Translations under genes and position numbers: made by a program
The notes under the pieces: model-generated
Database searches by the model: none
Seen by the model: only the letters and a program-made list of their open reading frames with translations
Told to the model about the DNA's origin: nothing
Shown: piece after piece, positions 48,407-60,451 of the stretch
Layout of the letters: every line of letters starts with the position of its first letter
Position numbering within the stretch: the stretch's first letter is position 1
Source: Calendula officinalis
Taxonomy: Eukaryota; Streptophyta; Magnoliopsida; Asterales; Asteraceae
Assembly: GCA_963853835.1 (NCBI GenBank)
Contig: OY970829.1
Span: 75,399,401 to 75,463,400, forward strand
Reading direction: 5' to 3'
Length of the DNA: 64,000 nucleotides

Positions 48407-48570
48407 TCGGATATATTCAAATATCAAAAGATAAATTAGAAGATTGTATAGATAAACTCTAGTATTTAAATTATTGTGTATATCTCTTAAATATGGTAGT
48501 TTGTTGTAATTGTACTCTATAAATATAATGAGTAAAATCTCTTCACAATCAGTGAAGATTAATTCTTATA
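48404..48570 (+). repeat. 3' LTR of the copia element
   Basis: 167 bp with no difference that I can see from the 5' LTR. Confidence 0.93.
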
Positions 48571-48575
48571 AAAAT

Positions 48576-49048
48576 GATACATTAACAGAAGATTCAGTCA
48601 TTTACAGATTATTTGTTAGATCATCTCATAAACTAAGACAATAGTGTGATTCAATCTGACTGATAACTCTAATTAGGGTTTTGAGTTGCTAGCATTTATG
48701 AAAATGAAAAGGATAAGAAAATGTTTGATGAGAAACCAGAATCAATATGACTTCATCTTCACTACCGATAGAGATTATATATATGTAACAAGTAACAGAT
48801 AAAAATACTTGACAATAAAATGATAAATTAACAGAAGATTCAGTAATTTACAGATTATTTGTTAGATCATCTCATAAACTAAGACAGTAGTATGATTCAA
48901 CCTGATTTATAACTCTAGTTAGGGTTTTGAGTTGCAAGCATTTATGAAAATGAACAAGGATAAGAAAATGTTCGATGAAAAACCAGAATCAATATGACTT
49001 CATCTTCACTACCGATAGAGATTATATATATGAAATAAGTAACAGATC
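48576..49048. repeat. ~245-bp tandem duplication, first copy split by the copia insertion
   Basis: The second copy runs from about 48798 to 49048. The first copy is interrupted: its first 22 bp lie at 43997-44018 and the rest at 48576-48797. Shared marks include GACAATAAAATGATA, AACAGAAGATTCAGT and CAATATGACTTCATCTTC. The duplication therefore predates the retrotransposon. Confidence 0.88.
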
Positions 49049-49054
49049 AAATTA

Positions 49055-49150
49055 AGTTATGAGCATAGCCGTACCGGAGAAATCGGAAATCGCAGCCGGA
49101 AGTAGATACCGGAGAGAAAATTAATATTGCCTCTTTCTTTGGCAGTGGAC
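49055..49150 (-). promoter_or_regulatory. probable 5' UTR exon of SGS3 copy B
   Basis: The minus strand reads a C/T-rich leader, GGTATCTACTTCCGGCTGCG then ATTTCCGATTTCTCCG, followed by GTACGG as a possible donor. The leader of SGS3 copy A has a similar GGTATCTGTTCGATTTCCC. If right, the UTR intron runs from here to 43416 and encloses the copia element. Confidence 0.45.
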
Positions 49151-49271
49151 TGGTGGTCTGAGAGATATGATTTTATATTAAATGGTTACTAATTTTTTTA
49201 GTCACTTAAATCATGATAACTACAAAATTAAAGGAATTTCAGAATCTCTCTTTAAGATAAAAGACATTCGT

Positions 49272-50919
49272 TGTAATATTTTCATTATTTAAGAAAAAGA
49301 CATGTTTTTTTGTCGTTAATTCCTACTCGTATGTAAAAAGACATTCTCATTTGTGAAATAATAATAAAAGTAGACCAGACCATACAAGGTGGAGGTGGGG
49401 CACCTACTTTTCTATTTCATTCCACTTTTATTTTTATCTTTTGGACAAGATATTCTATGTCGTTAGATGCTTATAAATTGTGTGACATAAAAAAATAAAT
49501 AATTGAGAATTGAGTGGCATATTTTGAGGATTATTTCGCACACTTGAATTTTATGTTAAAAGACTAATTCACCATTCAAACTTTTTTTTTTTAATAAAAC
49601 TATTCTTATTTAAATTTAGCTGCTCAAGTTGGTCGAGCTTTAATCATGATACATACGACATAATCATTATCATATCTTTTTACAAATTTCTCCTTGCTGG
49701 TAAATGTTAACCCTTCAAAACCCTATCACCACAAAACCACTTCCCGGTCACTATCATTTCCAGCCCATCAATGTTGGAAGCTTATTCACTTTATCTAGCA
49801 GTCTTTAAACGCCACTCATTTATATTGTTAAACTATGATTAATAGGCGACAGAACCCGTGCGTCTTACACACACGAACTTTGGCCAATGTGTCCACCCCT
49901 ATGTTTGGGTTGATTTGGTCGTTATGACGACCGAACTTCTTGTGAGAGGAAAACTTCCGATGGTTAGACACCCCCCCCCCCCCAATTTTTAGTTTTCATA
50001 ATCCATTTGGTCACAACTGCGCACATTTGATCTCGTTTTTTGTCGTATAAATTAAACTTTAGACGTCGTTGAGATGATAATGATAATCACACATTTGGTT
50101 ACTATTACTACTAGTTTTATAGAGGAGATTTTAGATGTCGCCGAGATGACAATGGTGATCACACATTTTGTTACTGTCACTACTAGTTTTATCATAAGAA
50201 GAGTAGCTTTTAGTTGAAATTGTGTTGGTTTGGGGAAAAGGGGCCTTCTATGAGCCTTATCTCATAGGGTTGATTTCTAAACAGTTTGAGTTTAAATTGG
50301 CTAATTCCAACCGGTCAAATTATTAATTTGAACCTGTTAATCGAAATCCAGCCTGATTAACTCCTATTGGTAAGCCAAAGTCCATTTGGTAATAATATTC
50401 TTCTTTCTAATTGTACTTGTGTTTCAAATATGTTATAATTTTTATTTTGCTACGAGTTAGAGAAAAGAGTATTGGTATTTAGGCCTACCATTTAGACCTA
50501 CTCATAGGTCTACTCATTAGATGAATACACGTGTCAAAATCAAAGGATAATATTAGGAGGGAGAATTAGTGAATACACATGTTATCTTATCAAGTATGTA
50601 GACCTATAAGAAGGACTAAATATCATTTCTCTAGAGAAAAATATGTTAATTAAGTCTATATACATACCTTTTCTAATAAAATGTTTAATCTGATATTTAG
50701 TTAAATCAAATCAAACATATCGTATCTTTTAAAATTAGGAAGTAGGATTTTGTTTCCTTTTTCTTGTTTTTTTTATTCCCTTATGTATTATTGGTAAGTT
50801 AACATGAATTTGAAGATCGAATAATGATAGTAAACGGAATATGACGACTTATGAGGTGAAAATGATATTGTTTCGGGATGTGATGGATAATGTCGATGCT
50901 TCCAAAAGAAGATTTCAAG
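49272..50919. repeat. 1.65-kb direct duplication, copy 2
   Basis: Partner of 13019-14685, in the same orientation about 36 kb away, with only scattered differences. It starts TGTAATATTTTCATT and ends GAAGATTTCA. Flanking sequence on both sides is unrelated to that of copy 1. It carries its own copy of MITE family 2 at about 50471-50630. Confidence 0.9.
50471..50630. repeat. short MITE, family 2, copy 4
   Basis: Same element as at 14225-14397, with a small deletion near its right end; it moved with the 1.65-kb block. Confidence 0.6.
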
Positions 50920-53529
50920 GGTGATTTGGTCAACCTAGTTATATGTTTGTTATAATCAATTATCTAATTATTTAATATTTCAAAATTAAATTTAAATGAA
51001 TATCCAAATACCCACAAAAATATGACAAAATGACATACTTTTACAATTACACAAACAGACTAAAACATGAAATGTGCAAATATTTCATTGTACAAGGACC
51101 ATTTATATAATTAACATAAAAACAGAGAAAATGTTAAAACCTGGTTTCACATAGCTTTCTTTCACAAAAAAGGAAACTGTGATGCTTTCTTTCACAGTAG
51201 CTTTATTTGTACAAGGACGATTTATTCATTTATTTGGTTTATTTATCCATGAAAATGTTAAAACCTGGTCTCATTTTGCAGGCTGAACAATACCTACAAG
51301 AAGACATAATTCGCATTCTTATTAAAATATTAAATTCCAACAGAGTGAGTGGGACAATCTTTATTATGACTTAATCTTAAACAATTCAAAGCTTAATTCG
51401 TTGAAGAGCTAAATATGGCTTGTGGCTTTATCTTTACGTGTTATAAATGTTTAAACTTGCATGATTTGACATAGTAGTACACAAATATTAAAGCAATATA
51501 CTTAACACGGATTTAAATAAAGTTTATTTTATAATAAAACTCCTACGTTTTAATAATGTATATTAAGTTTTTATTTGCGTTTGTACCTATAAAATACAAA
51601 TCATCTTTGTAGTTAGTTTACTATATGTTTGAGTTGAGTTTTTTTTGATAAATTTTAAACTTATTATTAGACAAACTTTTTATTAAAAAAATACTAATTT
51701 TATTTAGAAATTCTATAAATGATATTATTGTAAGCGTATATACTTGAAGTGATACTCCGTATATGTTTATTGGTGACTACTGACTTGTTATGATAAATAT
51801 AACCTCTTATAGAAATGCATGTTTAATTCATCCAAAATTGTAATTTTCTTTAAACGAGAACTTTCCATATTTATACGATTCATTATAACTTCAAAAGAAT
51901 AAGGGTGTAAAATGATATTTAGTGCAAGTATGTGGTCCCAATTGCATGGAAAACGACATAAAACTGAAAAATGATTATTTTGAATTAAATGAAAAACAAT
52001 TAATATACTTAGCATGAAAGGAAAGGATTAATTTGTAAATTCACCTATTCGCCGAGTGATGATATAGCAAATTCACAAATTAGAAAAACAAAAAAGTCAA
52101 ATAAATCTTAGTGAACATTAATTTGAGTATGACTATTGTATATGTATTTTTTTTAACAGTAATTAGTATTTTGAGCCTAGACAATGACATCCAAAAGAGA
52201 CAGTATGTTTTCCTTCGAACCCTCCACTTATAGGGAATAAACTCCATCACATATTCACCTGAGGAAAAGCTTTCAGCAATACTCGAATCCGAGACCTTTT
52301 GAAGGAAAACACCTCAAGGTTTCCCTTGGTAGCCAGTTGATCTACACCAACTGATTTTGTATATGTATTAGTAGGGTATCGTATGATTTGGCGGTAGGTA
52401 AATAAGCACCAACACGAATAACATTCAATAAATCCATATACGGAGTAATATTTTAAGATTTTTCCGGCACAATATTTCTCCAAATGTTGTGCGATAACTT
52501 TGTTATCGAGGTTTTGCAATTTCAAATCCCTAAATTTTTAAAAACTCAAAACAATTACATGTTTACAAAGTCTAAAATACAATATGTTTAAAAAAACTAA
52601 AAAATGACTGACTGTGCATAGAGATGGTTTAAAATGACTCACTGCCATACATCACTAACAAAAAATTATTTACTTTTTTTTTATTTGATATTTTTTATGC
52701 AAGTTACGAGCATCATGTTACCTGAATTTAGGTTAACTGCTTACTGTTCTAATATTGGGACAATTTATAGAGTATTGTAAATGTGTTACGGATACTTGTT
52801 ATTAGTTAGTTTTATGATTTATGCAGTTTAGTAAGGAACATATCAATTGATCACATTTTACGTTTTAAATGAAATGATAGAACAACCAGTTGAATTAGTG
52901 CTTTTGAGTCCTCGGATAAAGATAGCCTATATGCATAGACATCATTATACTTTGCAAAAATGAATTTATGAATTGAAAATTCATTATGAAAGAGACAAAA
53001 TATTTTTTTATATTATAATGAAAATCATCCATTTTGAGAATACATAACAATCAATAGCCACTATTTTCAGATAATTACAATAGTCCCTGAACTTCTTAAA
53101 TTATTTATAAAACCTCAACTTTTAGCAAACAACGTTGTCTTTTTTTTTGTTTTATAAAACAAAATACAACATCAATAGTTCCAGCACTGCAAGCTAGTCC
53201 ATGTAAGAAACATTCAAGCAATAGAAGACGATGCAAGAATGCACAATATCCTCATATTATCTATTAAAATCAAAAAACCATTTTATGACATCTTTTTAAA
53301 TATAAGCAAATTTATAAAATTTATTCATTGACCCAAAAGAAATAAAGTCGTATCACCAAGACCAAAATTGTCGATACCAACAATAAATAAATAAAAAAAC
53401 ACAAAAACAAATTAGTGATACTTTGATCACTTAACAGCCAGTATCTAACAGCTTCAATTCTTTCAAACATAGTAATAAAACTTAAAAAGATGTCTCAAAA
53501 CACAAAAAAACAAATACCATTTTCATTCA
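50920..53529. other. intergenic DNA, no gene seen
   Basis: AT-rich sequence without a supported gene. At 52255-52360 the minus strand has AGTTGGTGTAGATCAACTGG ... GGTCTCGGATTCGAGTATTG, a tRNA-like repeat. The short frames here are not convincing. Confidence 0.45.
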
Positions 53530-56500
53530 CTAAGCACGAGCCCCCCGGTTCAGGCTCACCATACGTTTCGAACCATCCATCTGACCACCACGAGCCGCCG
53601 AACCACCATAAGTCCGCCCAGACCCTGCACTGTCCTGATACCTGGTGCTCTGATACCCGCCTCGGTTTTGACCCGCCCGGTTTTGATAACCCTGATTTCT
53701 ACCACCACCACCATAACCGGACTGCTGTCTTCCTTGGTTGTAATTCTGGTTGTCCTGCCACTTTGTGCCGCCAGCAGCCGCCGCATAGTCCTGACCACCA
53801 CCACCACCCTCCCGCCGCCTAGACGGTAAACCCTCCAACCCACCACCACCACCTAACCTAGCCTCAACCGCCCGTTCATTACTATCGGCTAAAACCGATA
53901 GCTTTTCGGTTAGCTGAAAAGCTAGCCCTTGCAACCGACTGTGCTCAACTTCATGGAAAACAATGCATCGTGTCGGTTGGTGCCAGCTGGCGTGAAGCTC
54001 TTCATTAATCATCATCTTACTAACAATACAATGCGTTTGACTTTCCGACAAGTCAAACATCCTCGCCAGCTGTTCCACCTTTATACTCTCGTAAGAAGCC
54101 GAGTATGTAAACAGATAAGTCCTCAAAGCCTCTTCTTTGATCTTATTCTTCAACATTTCCAAAACCGATTCACGGTTTCTAAGAAGCTTCCAGACATCGA
54201 GTGAGTTGACAACGTTAAAAGATGTTTGGAAATCGCCTTTGGAAAGGGCCCGGGTTGATGACATCACGTGGTCCCGCACGTTCTCGGGTGGGCCCGTGAA
54301 TGTTTGTCTGTCGGATGCATCGAGTAACCGTCTTAGGGTTTTGCTTATGACTTTTCGCCTTGCATCGTGACTGTTGGCTGCCATGTTGGGAACTTCTAGA
54401 AGCATTGCACAGATCAAGTGTACGGCTTCTAGAAGCTCGAGGTTGATGTGCATGTGGTATGGCATTTGCCTCCTTCTTTCTAGACGTTCCTGTAAATATC
54501 AGTGACTTAAATTAGTATGAATCTTGTGTAAGAAAAAGCATATATGGAAACGGGTCAAAGTGTCAAATGGGTAGAAAGTTGACCAAACTGTAATTTTTAG
54601 GGCAAATTGCATAATATAGCAAGATACTAGTAGGTGATTCCTAATTGTAGCAACTAATTTGAAAAAAAGCAACTGACTTTTAAATTTTTCCAATTCAGAA
54701 ACGCTTTAACGAGAATGACAGTATTCAGTATTTCACAGAAGAGGAAGAAGGGTTCAACATGGAGACCGTTTAATAATTATGGTTCAAATCAGTTTAAGAT
54801 TAACTGGATTAAAAGTAGAAAAATTAAATTCCAGGTAAACCATTTCCCAAATTGCAAAAAACTAAAAGTCCGTTGCTATTTTTGAAAATTTTGATAGTTG
54901 GTTGTTATAATTAGGAATCAACTAATAGTATGCAATTTACCCTATTTTTATGCATAAGACCTCCTAAATCACTTTATGAACAAAATGTTAACTAAAGCTA
55001 AAATGTAAGCAATCAATCAGTAATTATGAGTCTATGACAAGTGACAAGCAAACAATGTAATTAACAAGATAAAAGTAGTTAATTAATTATTAAAATGGTA
55101 AATATAGTTAATTTGAAGTTAAATAAATACCTGTTCAGGAGTCTTCTCATGATAGCGACTTTGGGAAACTCCTTGTGCAAGCAACTCTTTGACTCTACCA
55201 CCAGAATAAAGTTCAGAAAGACAACCATGCCCTTCAGCAATAAGTCCAGCCCTAAAAGCACACAAACCAAGCTGAGCCATTGACCGATTAAACAAGATCT
55301 GAGTAGAAATATCCATATGCTGAACATTATCCTGCAAATGACTCATCAACAACAAATCACGAGAAGTAGAAAACTCATCCAAAATGGCATGATGATAAAT
55401 ATCACAAAGCATTGCACGAGCTTTTGTCCTTTCATCACCATGTTTGTAGATCAGAGAAACCAAATTGTCCATCAAAACCCGACTGCTTGTTGGAAAACTA
55501 GGTTTTCGGGGTACTATTTCGGGGGTGGTTACAAAAGCAGGCGGGCCCCGGTTTTCCTCAACAACTTTTTGTTCAGTACCAGAATCTTGTCCTTCTAGAA
55601 CATCTGATTGGTCAGATAAGTTTCTCATTGCAGTGTAAACCTCTTGCGGTTTGTAGTACACGAGTTCTACAAGTTTTAAAGCTACTTTAGCTGCAGCTTT
55701 GTGGTCACCAACACGTTCCAGATAAGATTGCACGTTTTGTGCAAGAACGAAAAATAAAGGCTCATCTTGAAGGCGTTCTACATATTCCCGTGTATGCGGG
55801 TCAATACACTGCAAACTTTTGAAAAATTCAACATCGATTTTCTCGAGAAAAGCTGCAAGATTTCCCCAAATTCTGATTGTGTCCTTGTAATCAGCCCCTT
55901 TTTGGGTCTCGTTTTCTTCGGGCTCAACTGTATCATCAACAAGAATGTTGGGATACTGTTCAAGTGTATCGAGTATAATAAGCAGATTGTTCACACACTT
56001 TTTCCACACATTGATTGGCATGTGACCACTTAAACCAGGGTTAACATCAAACTGTGCAGACACCACACTGAACAAGATCTCAAGCTTTTGAGCAGGTGTT
56101 TTAGCAACTCTGGTTAAGAACGTGAGTTGCTCAACAAGCTCGAGTCTTCCAGTCCCTTTTCTACCACGAGCAGAAACAACCTCCTTGAATTTTTTATTAA
56201 CTGTTTCCCATGTTACTTGACTGGGATCTTTAAACTGTTTCTCCATTAATTTGTCTTTTTTATTCATCATTTTCTCCCAACCGGGTTGATTTTCATCTTC
56301 TTCATCGTTTTCGTTATCTGAATCATCTGATTCGGTATCGTCTTTTGTTGGATCATCGATCTCGGAACCAGTATCATCATCTTCATCATCTTCAGATGGC
56401 TCTTCAGCTTCTTGATCTTCAAATATTTCTGGGTTCTCCCTACATTTGTTGATCAGTATTTCATACTGCTTGTTGTTCTTTTTCAACTTTTGCCTCATTG

Positions 56501-57105
56501 CATTCAATGCTTTTGCATTGCTGCTACTCATCTTTTTCTTGGCTTCCTTGTTCGCCATTGCTTGGTTTAAGAAATCTTCCAGCATCACTAACGCTTTTAT
56601 GTAATTATTTGGAGCTCGATCAGATTCGGTTACTCTCATAACCTTTTCCAATTGTCGGTTTATCTTGTCGAAGCTTTCCTGCAAACTGACCCAATCATTG
56701 ATCTTCATAGCGTTCTTCATCTGATCAATAGTTGCTGATAATTCTTCAAATCTTTTGTCTTTTGCAGACTTGATAACACGTTTATTTGTGTCATCATCAT
56801 CACTGTCACTATCACCAGTGTCGAGGTATTTGTTCCTGTCAGGAACATTACCAGCATCATCTTGTCCTTCATTAACATCATCTTGTTCATAGTCACTGAC
56901 TTCTTCAGATTCAGTCTCGCTGTCAGCCTATTGACATATAAAAAAAAAAGTTAGAAACATAGAATCATATTAACACACTGATACAAATGCCCTAACTCAA
57001 TAAAACGTAAAAAATTCCTTTCAAGTTCTATTAATTTGTGCATACTCTGGTTCATAGATTTAATCCTTAAAAACAAACCTGGTTACTCCAAAATTTTGAC
57101 GCCAT
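53530..57105 (-). CDS. EIF3C: eukaryotic translation initiation factor 3 subunit C
   Basis: Three coding exons on the minus strand (57105-57079, 56927-55131, 54489-53530) with GT/AG introns give about 927 residues; the Arabidopsis protein has about 900. The first exon encodes only MASKFWSNQ. The second opens with an acidic Ser/Asp/Glu stretch, followed by the eIF3c N-terminal domain with two further acidic blocks (around residues 165-205). The third begins ERLERRRQMPYHMHINLELL and holds the PCI domain at about 715-785 (RTYLFTYSASYESI, ARMFDLSESQTHCIVSKMM), then a Gly/Arg-rich tail from about 820 to the end. The subunit is part of the core of eIF3 in the cytoplasm, linking it to eIF1/eIF5 and the 40S ribosome. 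A leader intron (donor near 57390, acceptor near 57155) is likely. No lesions seen. Confidence 0.95.
54600..54942. mobile_element. MITE in the second coding intron of eIF3c
   Basis: The left end GGGCAAATTGCATAATATAG and right end TAGTATGCAATTTACCC are inverted repeats that continue inward (GGTGATTCCTAATTGTAGCA against TATAATTAGGAATCAAC). Flanks TAATTTTTA and TATTTTTAT are only roughly alike. The ends suggest a Mutator-type MITE. Confidence 0.7.
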
Positions 57106-57109
57106 CTTG

Positions 57110-57830
57110 TTATCTCACGGGTAAAAAGTAAGGCAAATCGCTGTAAAGAGTAAGCTGCGGAAATTCATAAATTATTTTACATTAGAATCTAGATAACGAA
57201 AGCGCAGCTCTAATATGAAAAATCTCGAAATCATAATAAGATAGACGAACAATTGAAGGAAAAATAAAAAATATTTACGAATAATTTATGAAAAAGGTTA
57301 TTAAATTTACGAACAGTTTATAAAACGTAACGAATATTGTGTAAAGAATTGTGCGGTACGTGATGAATCGGAAGCTTTGATGGAGATACCTGTATCTGCA
57401 AATCGGGGCGATTGAAAAACTCACAAGAACAGATCGAGAGAGTGTTTGAGTCGGCAGATTAGGTTTTGCCCTAGCGGTGTGAGAAATCCTATTCGATTTG
57501 GGTGGTTTATCGGCACAAAAGCTAGGTAAAGCCCGTTTACTTAAGGTTAGTAATAAAGCGGCCATTTTTATACCACATATCTTGATTTATCTATCACAAT
57601 AATTGCATCATCTATTTGTACAGTATGCAGTATTACTGTGATATAAACATTAAAAAATATGATAAGAAACTTAATAAATAAATAGTAGTCGGTTTTAAGT
57701 TTCAATATTTTGTCGATAAAAGTTATTGAAAAATAGCTATTGCAATATTAAGCTTATTAATTCCATGGGTATCCAAATCATTAATGGATAATTATATTAA
57801 TTTTATTTTGGTATACAAGTAGGGGTGTAT
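57110..57830. other. 5' leader and upstream region of eIF3c
   Basis: On the minus strand a leader at about 57530-57390 (CGAATAGG... to GATACAG before GTATCTCC) fits a first non-coding exon. A 96-codon minus-strand frame across it (57275-57565) is probably chance or an upstream frame. Confidence 0.4.
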
Positions 57831-58530
57831 TGAGTCGAGATAACTCGCGAGTTAGCGACTGACTCAAAAGATACTCGAAATCGACTCGTTGTAAACCGAG
57901 GTGAGCTCGAGCTCGAGTTCTCTAATACTCAACTCGTCAGGCTCACGAACTTTATCAAGCCTAATCTAACTTCCATTAAATTAGTTTTTTAACCTTTTTT
58001 ATATACATAATTACATATGTATCTTTTATATGTAAGATAAATGAAAATAAACTCTGTCTTATTTTTTAATTCTACTATTCCAAATCAATTTATTACTCCC
58101 TCCGTCCCTTAATAAAGTTCTCATTTGTGTTGGGCACAACATTTTAGGAGATAGTTAGTGGTGGGGTATTTTGTATTACTTTTGATTAAAATATAAGGTT
58201 TGATTGGAGAGATAAAGTGTTTTAAGAGAGAGTTAGTGGTGAAAATATTGGTAATAATATTATTATATTAAGTGGACCCCTTATGTTTGAGAAATGAGAA
58301 CTTTATTTAGGGACAAAATTTTAAGGCAAAATGAGAACTTTATTTAGGGACGGAGGGAGTAATGTATTTAAAAAAAAAATCAAAAAGTTTCGAGTCGAGT
58401 TGAGATCGAAAGTGTCGATGATATCTTCGCTGAGCTCGAGATCGAGCTTAAAAATTGAGGCTCTTCGAGTATCGAGCTTGAGTTTTAATTGTTGACTCGA
58501 GCTCGGGGTTGGCAACTCGACTCATCTCTG
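57830..58530. repeat. hAT-like MITE rich in CTCGAG motifs, split by a nested MITE
   Basis: GGGGTGTATTGAGTCGAG at the left and CAACTCGACTCATCTCTGAT at the right are inverted repeats. Both inner flanks are full of GAGCTCGAG/CTCGAGTC motifs. A Stowaway-type element interrupts the middle. I found no clean 8-bp duplication. Confidence 0.5.
58096..58359. mobile_element. Stowaway-type MITE of a second subfamily, nested
   Basis: The ends CTCCCTCCGTCCCTTAATAA and TTATTTAGGGACGGAGGGAG are flanked by TA. Its interior (GTTCTCATTT, GAGAACTTTATTTAGGGAC twice) differs from the six other copies. Confidence 0.88.
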
Positions 58531-59042
58531 ATTAGACAACTGTATATATGTTTACAAATTTCATTACATGATTTTTGAATTTCTAAATTCCTATAATTTT
58601 TAAATGACTGAAGTTAACAGTTTGCTTATATGGCTAATTCAACACGTCATATTTAATAACTTTGTTTTTATTTGATTTTAATTTTATACTACTATTTAAT
58701 GTTCTATAGATTGATGAAAACATTTTTAGTAACTTAGTGTTAAATAGTTTAAGGTTTAATATGTATTTTAGTAAACATTTTTTTTTGGTGAAATTAAGAA
58801 ATTAATTTTGTAATATTGTAAAGACGAATTGTTTGGGTAAAGCTTATTGCATAGAGCTATGTAAGATTTTTCAAATCAATAAGTCATACACTGATAAGTC
58901 AACCCCCATTTTGTGAGCATATAAAACGTAATAAGCTAGTTTAGCTTGCTGAGTGTCGGATAGCCATAAAGAGTTATGGCTTACGGTATTTGCTAACACT
59001 TTTCCCTCTGTTGAGCCTTTTGTTGCTGTTAAAAAATAGAGT
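58531..59042. other. AT-rich intergenic DNA, no gene seen
   Basis: Nothing supported beyond low-complexity sequence. Confidence 0.45.
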
Positions 59043-59215
59043 AGTGATATTTAATCTTACTAAATGGTCTGCTCATAGTCTTACTCATTAGATGAAAATA
59101 TGTGTTAAAATCAACGGATAATATTAAGAGCGAGAATTAGTGAAATACACATGTCATCTTATTAAGTAGGTAGAAATATGAGTAGGACCAAATGGTAAGA
59201 CTAAATATCATTTCT
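59043..59215. repeat. short MITE, family 2, copy 5
   Basis: The left end GTGATATTTAATCTTAC and right end GTAAGACTAAATATCA are inverted repeats. The interior has GTGTTAAAATCAACGGATAA and ACACATGTCATCTTAT as in the other copies. Confidence 0.6.
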
Positions 59216-60451
59216 CTAAAAAAATAAGTTGTAACATACCAAACAAATTAAATACTTATCCAATCATTAAACCATTTAAGATTTACAAATTTGTCTGCAT
59301 TTTCTTCTCTAATTTCTTCTTAGCATTTGGGATATCCAGTAAGTATAATCTAACTTCGTTGGCCACAAAACCTGAGAATTTACGAACTTGTAAAATTGGC
59401 CAATCCACTTTCAAAATCATCATTTTAAGCCGGATATGGCTTATGGTATTTGAACACTATCTTGAAGCCATCGTATTTCAAAATCATAAGTATTAATAAT
59501 TAAATATGGAGTAAATTATATCAATCGTCATTATGATATATACTAAATTTGTTCAATTATCATTTAGTTTCAAAACTTACACTCGTAATCCTTATTTCTA
59601 AAAAGTTCTTGAACCGACAGTCATTTTGACTAACGGATGTTAAAATTTCTATTAAGTTGAGGGTATTTTCATCTTTTCTCATTTCATTTTTTACTAATAA
59701 AATTAAGTTTAGGGCTATCAATAATAAGATAAAATCAAAGTAAAAACAACCCCTAAATTTTATGACCACTACTCTATCAATGAATGTATAATTTTTTTAT
59801 ACATGTTAGAGACAGCCCTTAAGATTATCATTAATAAAACCCTAAAATTAAATACTTTTTTCTTTTCTTTTATTTTGTCTTCAACATAGGCAGTCAACCT
59901 CCTTCTACAACACTATCCCCCGAATCAAAGTAACCCTAAGTCCTAACTCACAACTGATAAGAGAGACAGAGATTGAAAAAAGAGAGATAGAGAGAGAGTG
60001 TGTATGCGCGCCAATACAAGGTTTCTTTTTTGGGTATATAATCATTAAAGCGATGCATAAATAGAGATTAAAACAACTAAAATAAAAATTGTTATTAGGA
60101 CTGACATAGAACTGGTCATAAAATGACTAACCCGGTTAGGACAATTGTAGTCCTAGATTAACCGACAGTTCTAAAAGATCATACTTTAATACTTTGAGCT
60201 AAAAGATCGATTTTGAAATCAGACTTATTTTAATGTAGGTTTCGGTGAAATCAATCCAAAATCACTTTTTACCTAATTTGTTTAATTACAAGTATTATTC
60301 TTGAATCTTTTTAAAGTTAAAAATTCACATACGGTTTTGAAATTTTTGAATTTCGCAACCCTTTGTCCATGTTTTCCCATTTTTCTTTGTAGAAAAATAG
60401 AAAAAGAAAAACCAAAAAGACCAGACTCGGGTCCTACGCCCTTAACCATTA
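59216..60451. other. intergenic DNA, no gene seen
   Basis: No supported gene. The last 30 bp before the Harbinger element (GGGTCCTACGCCCTTAACC) look like part of a tRNA-like repeat on the minus strand. Confidence 0.4.

Larger units (their letters stand above)
44019..48570 (+). mobile_element. complete Ty1/copia LTR retrotransposon, very young
   Basis: The element is 4,552 bp: LTRs of 167 bp at each end, a primer-binding site, one long polyprotein frame and a G-rich polypurine tract. The two LTRs read identically by eye, and AAAAT flanks both sides, so insertion was recent. The small size, short LTRs and single gag-pol frame fit the Ale/Retrofit-like group of plant copia elements; that placement is an inference. 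The LTR ends are TA...TA rather than the usual TG...CA. It sits opposite in direction to SGS3 copy B, in that gene's probable leader intron. Confidence 0.95.
44014..48575. repeat. 5-bp target duplication of the copia element
   Basis: AAAAT stands directly before the 5' LTR (44014-44018) and directly after the 3' LTR (48571-48575). Confidence 0.85.

Noticed and set aside
53490..53822. Plus-strand His/Pro-rich frame opposite the eIF3c tail
   Set aside because: Antisense shadow of the Gly/Arg-rich coding sequence.
57275..57565. 96-residue minus-strand frame upstream of eIF3c
   Set aside because: It overlaps the probable leader exon and intron of eIF3c and resembles no family.
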